A DNA stretch of 64,000 nt. Origin: Sphingomonas sp. PAMC26645. Its GTDB lineage: Bacteria; Pseudomonadota; Alphaproteobacteria; Sphingomonadales; Sphingomonadaceae. This document shows positions 54,931 to 64,000 of this stretch, in pieces; position 1 is the stretch's first letter, and each line of letters begins with the position of its first letter. Location: assembly GCF_004795835.1 (NCBI RefSeq), contig NZ_CP039249.1, positions 3,323,001-3,387,000 of the forward strand, read 5' to 3'. The notes below the pieces were generated by a model. It made no database searches and was not told where the DNA came from. It worked only from the letters and a program-made list of their open reading frames with translations. The position numbers and the translations under genes are program-made.

Positions 54931-56043
54931 TCACCAATCGAGTCCGTTCTTGTTGGGGCCGCGCTGCGCACCGTCGATACCACGATCGAGCCAGGCACCG
55001 ATCGCGTTCACGTCGCGGCCGAGCGACACGGGAGGATTGCGTTTTGGTCTTGGCCCCGAGTTGCGGACGAGGATCTCGATCCGGTCCTCGCTTCCGTCAC
55101 AGCGGACGGCGAGACGGTGGAGGCCGTCGGTTATGCCATCGACCGAGGCGCTCCAGAGCGAAGGCACGCCGTCGATGCGCGTCATCGGGATTACGTGGCC
55201 GTCATCGACGTGCAGCGACACCATCTCCACGCCGCCGAATACCTTCGCGCGCACGGTGAAGGCGCTGCCGGGCACGTTGTCGGCGCGCACCGGGTCGGTG
55301 ATCAGGCGGCGGTCGGCCGGGCTGGTGATCTGGATGAGCGGCCAGGGATCGTCGATCGCCTGGAACCGCCAACTCGGGACGCCGTCGTCGAGCGTGACGA
55401 TCGAGAAACCGGGTGCGCCCTCCTCGATCTGGCCTGTCGAGCGGGTCGCGCCGTAGATGACGCGACCGTCGTTGAGCAATTCGTTGTAATGCGTGTGTCC
55501 GGTGTCGACGAACGCGACGCAGTGCGCGGCGAACAGCCCGGCGATACCGTCGGGATCGTCGCGCAGGTCGCCGGGATAGGCATGCATGAACACCGCCACC
55601 GGCTCGCCTGCGACCGCGGCGGCGCTCAGTTCGCGTTCGATCCAGGCGCGCTGGGCCGGGTCGATCCGGAAGTCGGGACCACCCTTCCCCGCCGAGACGA
55701 TATCGAGGAACAGGCAGCGATAACCCGCGATCGTCTCCGCATAGGGCGCCATCTTCGCCGTGATCGCGCGCATCGCGGTAAGGTCGCCGGGTTCGAAATC
55801 ATGATCGCCCGCCAGCACGTGCCACGGCAACGACAGCCCGGTCATCGCGTCCGCGATCCGCGCATATTGGTCGTCGGTACTGTGATTGGCATTGTCACCG
55901 GGCAACAGTGCGAAGTCGACCGCGTCGCCCAGATTCGCCTCGGCGCTCGCGATCAGCGCGCTAAACCGAGACAGTCCTTCATACCCATCGGCCTCGTCGA
56001 CATGCAGATCGCCAAAGTGAATCCAGGTCAGGCATCCCGTCAT
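54931..56043 (-). CDS. Metallophosphoesterase
   Basis: A 370-residue calcineurin-like phosphoesterase. The dimetal motifs are ordered as usual: HFGDLHVDE, LLPGDNANH, VLAGDHDFEPGD, FMHAYPGDL and VDTGHTHYNELL. A C-terminal beta-sandwich-like part from about residue 255 (ITSPADRRLITDPV, then GSAFTVRAKVFGGVEMVSLH) may bind substrate. It lacks an obvious signal peptide. Likely substrates are nucleotides or phosphodiesters, but this is not determinable. ATG 56043 is preferred over an in-frame start at 56091. Confidence 0.88.
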   Translation of the reverse strand: MTGCLTWIHFGDLHVDEADGYEGLSRFSALIASAEANLGDAVDFALLPGDNANHSTDDQYARIADAMTGLSLPWHVLAGDHDFEPGDLTAMRAITAKMAPYAETIAGYRCLFLDIVSAGKGGPDFRIDPAQRAWIERELSAAAVAGEPVAVFMHAYPGDLRDDPDGIAGLFAAHCVAFVDTGHTHYNELLNDGRVIYGATRSTGQIEEGAPGFSIVTLDDGVPSWRFQAIDDPWPLIQITSPADRRLITDPVRADNVPGSAFTVRAKVFGGVEMVSLHVDDGHVIPMTRIDGVPSLWSASVDGITDGLHRLAVRCDGSEDRIEILVRNSGPRPKRNPPVSLGRDVNAIGAWLDRGIDGAQRGPNKNGLDW

Positions 56044-56317
56044 TAAAGCACTTTCAAGTCGTCTGGCAGATGATCCGCCGATGCTGCCCATAGCGAGGCT
56101 GCGCGTTCATCGATCCGTGACAATAACTTCATGATTTGAGACTTAACGGACCCGTTCAGTTTCGGTTTAGCTTTTGACATCACTAGGGAATATCAGGCCG
56201 AACAATATTTTAGCGGCGTGGAAACTTTGCTTGGTGCCGCAGCTTTAGCGATCCGACGGCGCGCGGGTTTCTCGTGCGACACCGCGTTCGACGACACCGA
56301 TATTTCAGGGAATTCTC

Positions 56318-57592
56318 ATGGCCACGACGGACACGGCATCCGCCAGCAACGGCAAGGCCAAGGGCGGGTCGGACGCCACATCCGCGCCCAAGAAGACGCT
56401 CGACGCGCTGAACTTCTTCCTTGCCGACGTTCGCGACGGGCTCGGGCCTTATCTGGCGATCTATCTCGTCGCGGTACGTGGGCCTGCGCATGGCTGGAAC
56501 GAGGCGACGGTGGGCATGATCCTGACGATCGCCGGGATCGTCGGCCTGATCTCGCAGACGCCGGCGGGCGGCCTCATCGATCGCAGCAGGAACAAGCCGC
56601 GGATCGTGATGATCGCCGCGCTGCTCGTGACGCTCAGCAGCGTCTCGTTGCCGATCGTCAGTGGCTTTACCGCGGTGGCGGTCACCCAGTCGATCGCGGC
56701 AGTCGCCGGTGCTGTATTCGCGCCGGCGATTTCGGCGATCACGCTCGGTCTCGTCGGCCCGAAACTGTTCGCCAAGCGCGTCGGTCGCAACGAGGCGTTC
56801 AACCACGCGGGCAACGCCGTGTCGGCGGCGCTCGCGGGCGTGCTCGCGTGGAAGTTCGGACCGGTCGTCGTCTTCTACCTGATGGGCGCGCTGACGGTGG
56901 CGAGCATCGCGACCGCGTCGCGGATCAAGAACGACGACATCGACAACGCGGTCGCGCGTGGTCTCGATTGCGAGCCGGAGGACGATTGCGAGGAGCCGAG
57001 CGGGTGGAAGGCGCTGGTCGAGAACAAGCCGCTGATGATCTTCGCGGGGACGGCGTTCCTGTTCCACCTCGCCAACGCGGCGATGCTGACGTCGGTCAGC
57101 CAGTTGCTCGCGCGGACCGTCGGTAAGGATCAGGCGACGTCGCTGACTGCCGCGTGCATCGTCGCGGCGCAGCTTGTGATGGTACCGGTCGCGATCGTGG
57201 TTGGTCGCAACACCGAGAAATGGGGCACCAAGCCGCTGTTCCTCGTCGCCTTCGGGTTCCTCGCAGCGCGCGGCGCTTTGTATACCGTGTCGGACAACCC
57301 GTGGTGGCTGGTCGGCGTGCAGGCACTGGACGGCATCGGCGCGGGCATCTTCGGCGCGCTGTTCCCGGTCGTGATCGCCGACCTGACCAAGGGGACGGGA
57401 CGGTTCAACGTCAGCCAGGGCGCGGTCGCGAGCGCGCAGGGCCTGGGTGCGGCCTTGTCCGCGACGCTGGCCGGTGCGATCATCGTCTGGGCAGGCTACA
57501 GCGTGAACTTCCTGACCTTGGCCGTCGTCGCGGGCGCTGGCTTCATGCTCTATTTCTTCGCGATGCCCGAGACGAAGCAGAAGACGGGGTAA
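56318..57592 (+). CDS. MFS transporter
   Basis: A 424-residue major facilitator with twelve hydrophobic segments. The N-terminal tail is hydrophilic (Ser/Lys-rich, 25 residues). Motif A is at GLISQTPAGGLIDRSRNKPR. A long acidic central loop (LDCEPEDDCEEPSGWKALVE) has two cysteines. AGGG precedes the ATG. The 274-nt gap upstream shows no gene. The substrate is unknown; motifs resemble putative multidrug or metabolite exporters. Its end is 11 nt from the end of the converging amidase gene. Confidence 0.88.
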   Translation: MATTDTASASNGKAKGGSDATSAPKKTLDALNFFLADVRDGLGPYLAIYLVAVRGPAHGWNEATVGMILTIAGIVGLISQTPAGGLIDRSRNKPRIVMIAALLVTLSSVSLPIVSGFTAVAVTQSIAAVAGAVFAPAISAITLGLVGPKLFAKRVGRNEAFNHAGNAVSAALAGVLAWKFGPVVVFYLMGALTVASIATASRIKNDDIDNAVARGLDCEPEDDCEEPSGWKALVENKPLMIFAGTAFLFHLANAAMLTSVSQLLARTVGKDQATSLTAACIVAAQLVMVPVAIVVGRNTEKWGTKPLFLVAFGFLAARGALYTVSDNPWWLVGVQALDGIGAGIFGALFPVVIADLTKGTGRFNVSQGAVASAQGLGAALSATLAGAIIVWAGYSVNFLTLAVVAGAGFMLYFFAMPETKQKTG

Positions 57593-57603
57593 GCCCCCTC
57601 GCC

Positions 57604-59160
57604 TCACCGGTCGACGGCGATGGTCGGTAAATACCGCGGCGCCGACCGGGCCTTGGCGCGCTGTTCATAGGCATAGCCGGCGCGTAGCACGGTCTGGTCG
57701 GCGTCCTTGGTGGCGATGAACGACAGGCCGACAGGTAATCCGCGTACGAGACCCATCGGCACGGTCAGATGCGGATAACCGGCGACCGCTGGTAACGTCG
57801 CGGCGGAGGGTCCGGCATAGGTGTCGCCGTAAACCGGATCGCTCAGCCACGCCGCATCATAGGTCGGTTCGACCAGGATCTGCGCACCCGCCGCGCGCAG
57901 CATCGCGTCGATCCCCTGCGCGCCCGCCAGCCGCAGCGAGGTCGCGCGCGCAGCCTTGTACGCGGGATCGTCGATCCCCTTGGTCTTGTCCGCATCCTCG
58001 AACAATTCCTGCGCGAAGAACGGCATCTCGGTCGCGGCGTTCGCGCGGTTGAAGGCGATCACCGCGCCCAGCGTCTTCGTCTGGACCGAGAGCGGCGTGG
58101 TAGCGAGATAGGTGTTCAGGTCCGCCTTGAGTTCGGTTTTCAGGACCATCAGTTCGGCCTCGCCCAGTCCGTCGAGCTTCGGCGTCTTTACCTCGACCAG
58201 CACGGCACCTGCTGCGCGCAGGACGTTCAGCGCCGCCGCGTAGCGACTGGTCAGATCCGCGGACATGCCGTCCGGCCGGACCACACCGACCCGCATGCCG
58301 GACAAGGCGCTGGCCGAGAGTCCTGCGACATAATCCCTGGTCACCGCCGCCGCCGTCACGCGGTCCGCGGAATCCGCACCGACCATGCCCGACAACAGGA
58401 TCGCGACGTCGGTAACGCTGCGCGCCATCGGCCCCGGGGTATCCTGGCTGTGGCTGATCGGCACGACATGCGTACGACTGACCAGACCGATCGAAGGCTT
58501 GAACCCGACCAGACCGTTCAGCGACGACGGGCACACGACCGAACCGTCGGTCTCGGTACCGACCGCCGCCGCAGCGAAACTCGCGGCAACCGCGGCGCCC
58601 GATCCTGACGAGGAGCCGCACGCGGTCCGGTCCAGCGCATAGGGATTACGCACAAGCCCGCCGACCGCGCTCCAACCGCTCATCGAATGAGTCGAACGGA
58701 TGTTCGCCCATTCCGACAAGTTGGTCTTGCCGAGGATCACCGCACCCGCGCGCCGCAGGTATGCGACCATCGGCGCGTCTCGGTGCGTCATGTTGTCGCG
58801 CAAAGCGAGGCTGCCAGCAGTCGTCGGTAGCCGATCCGCGGTTTCGATATTGTCCTTTATCAGGATCGGAATGCCGTGCAGCGGACCGCGAACATGCCCC
58901 GCCTTGCGTTCGGCATCGAGCGCCCTGGCCTGCGCGATCGCATCGGGATTGACCGCGATGACGCTGTGCAGCGCCGGCCCCTTGCGATCCATCGCTGCGA
59001 TCCGCGCCAGATAGGCCTGGGTTATGTCGACGCTGCTCGCGGTGCCTTCGTTCATCAACGCCCTCAAGCGATCGAGCGACACCTCCTCGACGACCACCGT
59101 CCTGGCGACAACGGGCGTGGCGACGCAGGCGAGCAGTACCGCAGTGATGAGACGACGCAT
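57604..59160 (-). CDS. Secreted amidase (amidase signature family)
   Basis: A 518-residue exported amidase (signal [19 protein letters not shown]). The Ser-cisSer-Lys triad is visible: Lys in [20 protein letters not shown], and the serines in [20 protein letters not shown] with [20 protein letters not shown]. Length and order fit the family (AtzF, glutamyl amidotransferase A relatives). The substrate is unknown. ATG 59160 gives the signal peptide; a frame to 59220 is rejected. Confidence 0.92.
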   Translation of the reverse strand: MRRLITAVLLACVATPVVARTVVVEEVSLDRLRALMNEGTASSVDITQAYLARIAAMDRKGPALHSVIAVNPDAIAQARALDAERKAGHVRGPLHGIPILIKDNIETADRLPTTAGSLALRDNMTHRDAPMVAYLRRAGAVILGKTNLSEWANIRSTHSMSGWSAVGGLVRNPYALDRTACGSSSGSGAAVAASFAAAAVGTETDGSVVCPSSLNGLVGFKPSIGLVSRTHVVPISHSQDTPGPMARSVTDVAILLSGMVGADSADRVTAAAVTRDYVAGLSASALSGMRVGVVRPDGMSADLTSRYAAALNVLRAAGAVLVEVKTPKLDGLGEAELMVLKTELKADLNTYLATTPLSVQTKTLGAVIAFNRANAATEMPFFAQELFEDADKTKGIDDPAYKAARATSLRLAGAQGIDAMLRAAGAQILVEPTYDAAWLSDPVYGDTYAGPSAATLPAVAGYPHLTVPMGLVRGLPVGLSFIATKDADQTVLRAGYAYEQRAKARSAPRYLPTIAVDR

Positions 59161-59233
59161 GAGACCCCCGTAGACAATGTCGCAGGATGGTCCCGAGCCG
59201 CGCACCGATGCAAGCGGCATCTGCTCGACGCGT

Positions 59234-59273
59234 ATCCCGCTGACGGCAAACTATAAATTGTCGCCAGCGGGAT
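59234..59273 (-). terminator. Hairpin terminator after the epimerase gene
   Basis: ATCCCGCTG/CAGCGGGAT form a perfect 9-bp stem, with further pairing GGCAA/TTGTC inside. It lies 7 nt after the stop of the epimerase gene on the minus strand, before the amidase start. No T-run. Confidence 0.6.
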
Positions 59274-59279
59274 GCTCGG

Positions 59280-60185
59280 TCAGGCGTCGACAAGGCCCGA
59301 TGCATAGTCCATCGCTTCCAGATCCGCGATCAACCCCGGGCCGGTCGGGTTCCAGCCGAGTTGCGCGCGAGTCCAGTCGCTGGAGGCGAGCATGTCGAGC
59401 GAGGCGAACATGCCGAACCAGCCGAAATGATCGCTCGCCTGCTCCTGGGTCAGCGATAGCGTCGGCAGGCCCAACCCGGCAGCAACCACCTCGACGATCG
59501 CCCGCGCGCTGACGCCTTCCTCCGCAACGGCATTGTACCGCGCACCTTTCTCGCCCTTATCGAGGACGAGCGCGTAGAGTTTCGCCACGTCCAGCACGTG
59601 CGCCGCGGGCCAGCGATTGGCGCCGTCGCCGACATAGGCCACCACGCCCTTTTCACGCGCGATATCGACATAGGGCGTGATCAGCCCCTGCTTCACGGTA
59701 TCGTGAACCTGCGGGAGCCGCATGACACGGACGTCGAGGCCTGCCTCCAATAGCGCCTGCCCCGCCTTTTCCGACGCGATCCGCGGGTTGGGATAATCGG
59801 GGTTGAACGCGGACTCGAGCGCAGGCTTGCCGGGGCCAGTATCGCCGATCCCGGTACCCGACGTGATGATGATGGGACGATCGCTCCCCTTGAGCACCTC
59901 CCCCATCGCGCCGATCACACGGCGGTCCTTCTCGCAGTTTGCGACGAAATTGGTGAACTCATGATCGAACGCGGTGTGGATCACCGCATCCGCCTGCTCC
60001 GCTCCGCTGCGCAAGCTGTCGAGATCGACGAGATCACCGCGATGTACGTCGGCGCCAGCCTCTACCAGCGACCGCGCGCCGGCATCCGACCGGGTAAGAC
60101 CCAAGACCTGATGACCCGCGCCGAGCAGTTCCGGTACGATACGCGACCCGATGAAGCCCGTCGCACCCGTCAAAAATACACGCAT
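59280..60185 (-). CDS. NAD-dependent epimerase/dehydratase (extended SDR)
   Basis: A 301-residue atypical extended SDR: MRVFLTGATGFIGSRIVPEL is the NAD(P) motif, followed by VLGLTRSDAGARSLVEAGAD and DAVIHTAFDHEF. The usual Tyr-x-x-x-Lys is not clear, as in NmrA-like and atypical members; a Ser is kept in IITSGTG. It is divergent from the HTH regulator gene, a pairing that usually means the regulator controls it. The substrate is unknown. Confidence 0.88.
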   Translation of the reverse strand: MRVFLTGATGFIGSRIVPELLGAGHQVLGLTRSDAGARSLVEAGADVHRGDLVDLDSLRSGAEQADAVIHTAFDHEFTNFVANCEKDRRVIGAMGEVLKGSDRPIIITSGTGIGDTGPGKPALESAFNPDYPNPRIASEKAGQALLEAGLDVRVMRLPQVHDTVKQGLITPYVDIAREKGVVAYVGDGANRWPAAHVLDVAKLYALVLDKGEKGARYNAVAEEGVSARAIVEVVAAGLGLPTLSLTQEQASDHFGWFGMFASLDMLASSDWTRAQLGWNPTGPGLIADLEAMDYASGLVDA

Positions 60186-60260
60186 CCAAACTCTCCGATA
60201 TTGTCCGGAGGAAGACTTGGGCGTACTTCAACACCTGTAAAAGTAGTGACCTTATCATGG

Positions 60261-60266
60261 TATAAT
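60261..60266 (+). promoter_or_regulatory. Perfect -10 box of the HTH regulator gene
   Basis: TATAAT, unusual in this GC-rich context, lies 16 nt before the ATG at 60283 (10 nt before the one at 60277). A start point 7 nt downstream would leave a very short or nearly absent 5' leader. There is no good -35 hexamer at 17 bp, so activation may be needed. Confidence 0.5.
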
Positions 60267-60282
60267 CTTCAACAGGATGTCG

Positions 60283-61110
60283 ATGTCTATCGAGACTGAC
60301 AATGCGCTCGGCACGTTCCTGCGTGATCGCCGGGCACGGATGGACGCGGCAGCGTTCGGGTTCAGCGGTGGACGGCGCCGGACGCCCGGCCTGCGCCGCG
60401 AGGAAGTCGCCCAGCGCGCGAACATCTCGGCGACCTGGTACACCTGGCTCGAACAGGGCCGCGGCGGCGCGCCGTCGGCCGACGTCCTCAACCGCATCGC
60501 CGGCGGCCTGATGCTGACCGAGCCGGAGCGCGAGCACCTGTTCGTTCTCGGTCTCGGCCACCCGCCCGAAGCGACCTATCGCGCCTCCGACGAAGTCACG
60601 CCGAGGCTGCAGCGGGTGCTGGATGCGCTCGAATTCAGCCCGGCAATCGTCAAGACGCCGACTTGGGACGTGGTCGCGTGGAACGCGGCGGCGGCGACGT
60701 TGCTGACCGACTATGCGACGCTTCCCCGCGACCAGCGCAACATCCTTCGCCTCATGTTCACCAATGCGAGCATCAAGGCGGCGCAGGAGGACTGGCTCAA
60801 CGTCGCGCGCTATGTCGTCGGTACGTTTCGCGCAGATGCCGCGCGTGCAGGTGCGGGCGCGGAGATCAGCCAACTGGTCGAGGAACTGTCGCGGCTCAGT
60901 CCCGAATTCGAGGCGTTGTGGCGCGACAACAACGTCGCTCGGCACGCGGACGGGCTGAAGCGGCTTCACCATCCGGTACACGGCCTGCTCGAGCTAGAAT
61001 TCTCGGCGTTTGCGGTCGACGGTCGGCCGGAACTCGGAATGATCGTCTACAATCCCGCAACCCCGGAAACGGCGCGGCGTATCCGATCGTTGATGACGCC
61101 GACCGCCTGA
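60283..61110 (+). CDS. Helix-turn-helix regulator, MmyB-like
   Basis: A 275-residue XRE-type regulator. The N-terminal HTH has RRRTPGLRREEVAQRANISA, then TWYTWLEQGRGGAPSADVLN; the C-terminal MmyB-like PAS-fold domain (PAIVKTPTWDVVAWNAAAAT, then VHGLLELEFSAFAVDG) binds small molecules. Such regulators commonly sit opposite an SDR gene that they control, as here. ATG 60283 has AGG six bases upstream; ATG 60277 is too close to any ribosome-binding site. Confidence 0.93.
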   Translation: MSIETDNALGTFLRDRRARMDAAAFGFSGGRRRTPGLRREEVAQRANISATWYTWLEQGRGGAPSADVLNRIAGGLMLTEPEREHLFVLGLGHPPEATYRASDEVTPRLQRVLDALEFSPAIVKTPTWDVVAWNAAAATLLTDYATLPRDQRNILRLMFTNASIKAAQEDWLNVARYVVGTFRADAARAGAGAEISQLVEELSRLSPEFEALWRDNNVARHADGLKRLHHPVHGLLELEFSAFAVDGRPELGMIVYNPATPETARRIRSLMTPTA

Positions 61111-61141
61111 GCCTTTCGCGCGCGGATCGGCAGCCTCTCCG

Positions 61142-63763
61142 TTATTCCGCCGAGCCGTCCGAACTTCTGTCGGCGCTTCCCCAGCCCGCCGCCTTGCGCA
61201 GTACGCGCGACAATTGCTCGACCGAATACGGCTTGTGGAGCAGCTCGAACCCGTGCGTGCCGTCCTGCGCGAGGATGTTGCTGTATCCCGACGTCAGCAC
61301 GACCGGCAGGCTTGGATGGTCGGCGCGGATCGCCTTGCCGAGTTCGATGCCGTTCATCCCCGGCATGACCACGTCCGAAAACACGATATCGAAGCGCGAG
61401 GCATCCTTGCCCAGCTCCGCCAGAGCCTCCTGCGCATTGGCCGCCCACACCGTCACATAGCCAAGCTCGGCCAGCGACTGCGTGGTGAACGTCCCGACTT
61501 CCTTGTTATCCTCGACGACCAGCACGCAGGTTCCATGACCGTCGGCCAGCGTCTGGACGGTGTCGTCCTCGACCGGACGGTCGCTCTCGTCGACCTGCGG
61601 CAGGTACAAGGTAAAGGTCGCGCCCTCGCCCGGCGGGCTTTCGACGACAATGTCGCCCTCGGACTGCTTGGCGAACCCGAACACCTGGCTGAGCCCGAGG
61701 CCGGTGCCCTGCCCGACGCCCTTGGTCGTGAAGAACGGCTCGAAGATCCGCTCCAGTTTCTCGGGTTCGATGCCCGTGCCGCTGTCGGTCATCGAGATCG
61801 CGACATAGCGCCCCGGCACGGCCGGGTGCGAGCGAACGGCGGGGATGAACGATGCGGGCCGCACCGCGATCAGGATATGACCTGCGCCGTCCATTGCGTC
61901 ACGCGCATTGACTGCCATGTTCACGAGCGCGGTATCGAGCTGGCTCGGATCGACGTTGGTGAACAGCGGTGTCTCGGGCACGTCGATGTCGATGACGATC
62001 CGCGAGCCCGTCAGCGTGCCCAGCATATCGGCGATGACGCGCAGGCTTTGTCCAACGTCGATCACTTCCGGCTGGAGCGCCTGCCGCCGCGCGAAAGCGA
62101 GCAATTGCCCCGTCAGTTTCGCGGCACGATCGGCGGTGTCGGAGATCGCGTCGATATAGCGTTCGCGCCGTTCCGCGCTGAGGTCCGGACGCTTCAGCAG
62201 GTCGGTTGCCGAGCGTATGACGGTCAACAGGTTGTTGAAATCATGCGCGACGCCGCCGGTGAGCTGGCCGACCGCTTCCATTTTCTGCGACTGGCGCAGC
62301 GCGTCCTCGGCATGCTGGAGCTCGCCGGTTCGCGCCGCAACCTGCTGTTCCAGCGACGCGGCCAGAGCTGCGAGCTCCTGTTCCGTGCGCCGCCGCTCGG
62401 TCGCGATGCGGGTGCGCTCGGCGACCTCGCGAACGAACGCCACCTCGTCCGCGCGCCATTGCCTTGCACGGCCGCTGCCAAGATAGAGCATCGCGACCAG
62501 CCGACCGTTTTCCATGATCGGCATGTTGACGATCGCGCGGACGGAAATCGCCTCTAGCGCGGCGACCGTCGACCGCGTCCGCGGATCGGTGTGCGCGTCT
62601 TCGATACACACTTCGTCGCCATTTTTCAGATCGTCGATGTACGTTCCGAAGCTGCGTAGATCGAAGCTGCCGAAAAGGGGCGCGACGCGCGGTGCACTCC
62701 AGTCGCGCATGATCGTGAGCGTGTCGGCGTCGATCTCGCCATAGCCCGCCCGATCCGCCCCAACCGTTTGGCCGATGATCCGCGCAGCCGCGAACGAGAT
62801 ATCATCCGGTTCGTCCGTGTCACGAAACACGTCGCCCAGTTCGACGAGCGCCGCGCGCATGATCTCGCTGCGACGCTGGTCGGTAATATCGGTCGAGACG
62901 CCGGCGATCCGCAAAGCCTCGCCCTCGGTGTTGAAGAAGGGCTGGCCGCGCGAGGCGAGCCAGCGCAGTTCTCCATCGCGGCGATAGATGCGGTAGACCA
63001 CGTCATAGTCGGTGCCCTCCGCGACGCAGCGACGGACTTCGGCAACGCTTTTCGCTCTATCCTCGGGATGGATCGCCTCGAGCCGGTCCTCGTAGGTGAA
63101 GGGCTCGTGGCTGGGGCGGCCGAATATTTCCTTGCACGTATCGGAGGCAGTCAGCTGCTTGCTGGCGATCTCCAGGCTCCAGGTTCCGAAGCGCGCAGCC
63201 TTCAGCGTGAAAGCCAGCTCGCGCTCCTGCTCCTGCTGCATCCGCAACCGGTCGGTTAGCTCGGCCAGAAGCGCGGCATTGCTCGATTCCAGGCCTTGCA
63301 GCCGTTCGCGCTCAAGCGTCACATCGACCTGGCTTGCGAAGAAATAGGCGAGCACGCCTTCGGTATCGTAGACGGGCGCGAGCAACAGGCGGTTCCAGAA
63401 CAGCTCGCCGTCCTTGCGGTGGTTCTGGATGTCGATCTCGATCGGCCGGACCTGCCGCACCGCCTCGCGAATCTTGACGACGGTCGCGGGATCGGTTTCC
63501 GGCCCCTGCAGGAACCGACAATTACGGCCGAGGATTTCCGCCCGGCTATACCCGCTCAACCGGCAAAACGCGTCGTTGGTAAACACGACGGGATTGTCGG
63601 GCAGCCGGGGATTGGTGATGATCATCGGCATCCGCGTGGCCCGCACGGCCGCGACGAACGGATCGGTGCCGACGTCCTGCGCGATCAGCTCGGCCGCGAT
63701 CCGCTCGGCATCCGCCGTCATTTTCGGGGCGCTTTCGACGGCGCTGTCGATGATATCAGTCAA
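61142..63763 (-). CDS. LOV-PAS-GAF hybrid histidine kinase (blue-light sensor)
   Basis: An 873-residue soluble hybrid kinase. Residues 35-150 form a LOV domain with the flavin-adduct motif [13 protein letters not shown] (Cys82), which binds FMN and senses blue light. A PAS domain (about 185-300), a GAF domain (about 305-460), a coiled coil, a HisKA domain with H507 in [14 protein letters not shown], a HATPase_c domain (about 605-725: [26 protein letters not shown]) and a C-terminal receiver (about 745-860, Asp797 in [11 protein letters not shown]) follow. There is no membrane segment. Output is presumably a partner response regulator not in view. It is divergent from the next, truncated gene. 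Confidence 0.95.
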   Translation of the reverse strand: MTDIIDSAVESAPKMTADAERIAAELIAQDVGTDPFVAAVRATRMPMIITNPRLPDNPVVFTNDAFCRLSGYSRAEILGRNCRFLQGPETDPATVVKIREAVRQVRPIEIDIQNHRKDGELFWNRLLLAPVYDTEGVLAYFFASQVDVTLERERLQGLESSNAALLAELTDRLRMQQEQERELAFTLKAARFGTWSLEIASKQLTASDTCKEIFGRPSHEPFTYEDRLEAIHPEDRAKSVAEVRRCVAEGTDYDVVYRIYRRDGELRWLASRGQPFFNTEGEALRIAGVSTDITDQRRSEIMRAALVELGDVFRDTDEPDDISFAAARIIGQTVGADRAGYGEIDADTLTIMRDWSAPRVAPLFGSFDLRSFGTYIDDLKNGDEVCIEDAHTDPRTRSTVAALEAISVRAIVNMPIMENGRLVAMLYLGSGRARQWRADEVAFVREVAERTRIATERRRTEQELAALAASLEQQVAARTGELQHAEDALRQSQKMEAVGQLTGGVAHDFNNLLTVIRSATDLLKRPDLSAERRERYIDAISDTADRAAKLTGQLLAFARRQALQPEVIDVGQSLRVIADMLGTLTGSRIVIDIDVPETPLFTNVDPSQLDTALVNMAVNARDAMDGAGHILIAVRPASFIPAVRSHPAVPGRYVAISMTDSGTGIEPEKLERIFEPFFTTKGVGQGTGLGLSQVFGFAKQSEGDIVVESPPGEGATFTLYLPQVDESDRPVEDDTVQTLADGHGTCVLVVEDNKEVGTFTTQSLAELGYVTVWAANAQEALAELGKDASRFDIVFSDVVMPGMNGIELGKAIRADHPSLPVVLTSGYSNILAQDGTHGFELLHKPYSVEQLSRVLRKAAGWGSADRSSDGSAE

Positions 63764-63953
63764 AACAGTCTACTCGTCGATGATCACCAATCCCGGTATC
63801 TAGGGTAGCGACCAAATCATCGCAACGCCGACCATTAGATACTGAGCCAAATCAGCCGCATAGGTGGCAATCGAAATTCCGGTTTTACCTTTTCGACGGG
63901 GCTCGAAGCGAGGTTTGGCACGTTCGATCCGGTAGGGAATTCGAGAGGATGAC

Positions 63954-64000
63954 ATGCTTTTCAAATATTCGACCGCAATCCTGGCACTCTCGCTGGTTTC
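63954..64000 (+). CDS. Start of an exported protein (cut by window end)
   Basis: ATG 63954 follows a good GAGAGGATGAC site and opens MLFKYSTAILALSLV, the beginning of a signal peptide. Only 15 complete codons are in the window, so nothing can be said about function. The 190-nt gap to the LOV kinase start is a divergent promoter region without a recognised motif. Confidence 0.6.
   Translation, partial: MLFKYSTAILALSLV

Overview
The window is high-GC alphaproteobacterial chromosome, most likely Sphingomonas or a close sphingomonad. This rests on the gene orders serB/miaA-ilvBNC and rpsM-rpsK-rpoA-rplQ (no rpsD after rpsK), the mreBCD-mrdA-rodA block, a large TonB-dependent receptor with a DIVVTAQ plug start, a LOV-domain hybrid histidine kinase, an EcfG-type stress promoter (GGAAC-N17-GTT), and many GC-rich palindromic intergenic repeats. 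I see no prophage, insertion sequence, CRISPR array or plasmid backbone; it reads as ordinary chromosome with some accessory catabolic gene sets.

Layout. 1-7663: serB (partial, minus) overlaps head to head with miaA, followed by branched-chain amino acid genes ilvB-ilvN-ilvC, a yceI gene, and leuA preceded by a 14-codon leader peptide with four consecutive leucine codons and overlapping GC-rich hairpins, which looks like an attenuation leader. 7668-10322 (minus): a DJ-1/PfpI protein, then a tightly overlapping folE / PTR1-FolM-like reductase / folB pterin cluster. 10526-13585: TonB-dependent receptor. 13998-16331 (minus): formaldehyde detoxification (glutathione-dependent dehydrogenase, VOC protein, S-formylglutathione hydrolase). 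16451-17222: a DUF2945-type and a SWIB-domain protein and tRNA-Arg(CCT). 17284-22335: UPF0149/SEC-C protein, trehalase, DEDDh exonuclease with a BRCT-like tail, carboxylesterase.

22338-29863: an accessory carbohydrate locus with a lactonase, a 1011-residue protein with two pectate-lyase-3 domains and a C-terminal beta-propeller, gluconokinase, an acetyl-esterase-like hydrolase, a Gfo/Idh/MocA oxidoreductase and a cupin. Two near-identical 21-bp palindromic sites lie in the divergent promoter region and ahead of the esterase operon, suggesting one unseen regulator. 29842-32368 (minus): a subclass B3-like metallo-beta-lactamase-fold protein with DUF969 and DUF979 membrane proteins. 32439-36834 (minus): guaA and the alpha ribosomal operon. 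36989-40148 (minus): small membrane proteins, one with the EcfG promoter, a small hypothetical gene and mutL. 40290-46266: rod-shape and cell-wall operon and tRNA-Lys(CTT).

46366-64000: a TolA-like hypothetical protein; nucleoside hydrolase; a three-gene molybdenum hydroxylase operon (paoABC type) with a recognisable promoter overlapped by a TetR-like palindrome; secreted amidohydrolase; ArsB-like transporter; metallophosphoesterase; MFS transporter; secreted amidase; a divergent NAD-epimerase/HTH regulator pair; a LOV-PAS-GAF-HisKA-HATPase-receiver kinase; and the first codons of a secreted protein cut by the window end. BIME-like palindromic repeats recur in the gaps. One copy lies in frame inside mutL, and another seems to supply the ribosome-binding site and start codon of the metallo-beta-lactamase gene.
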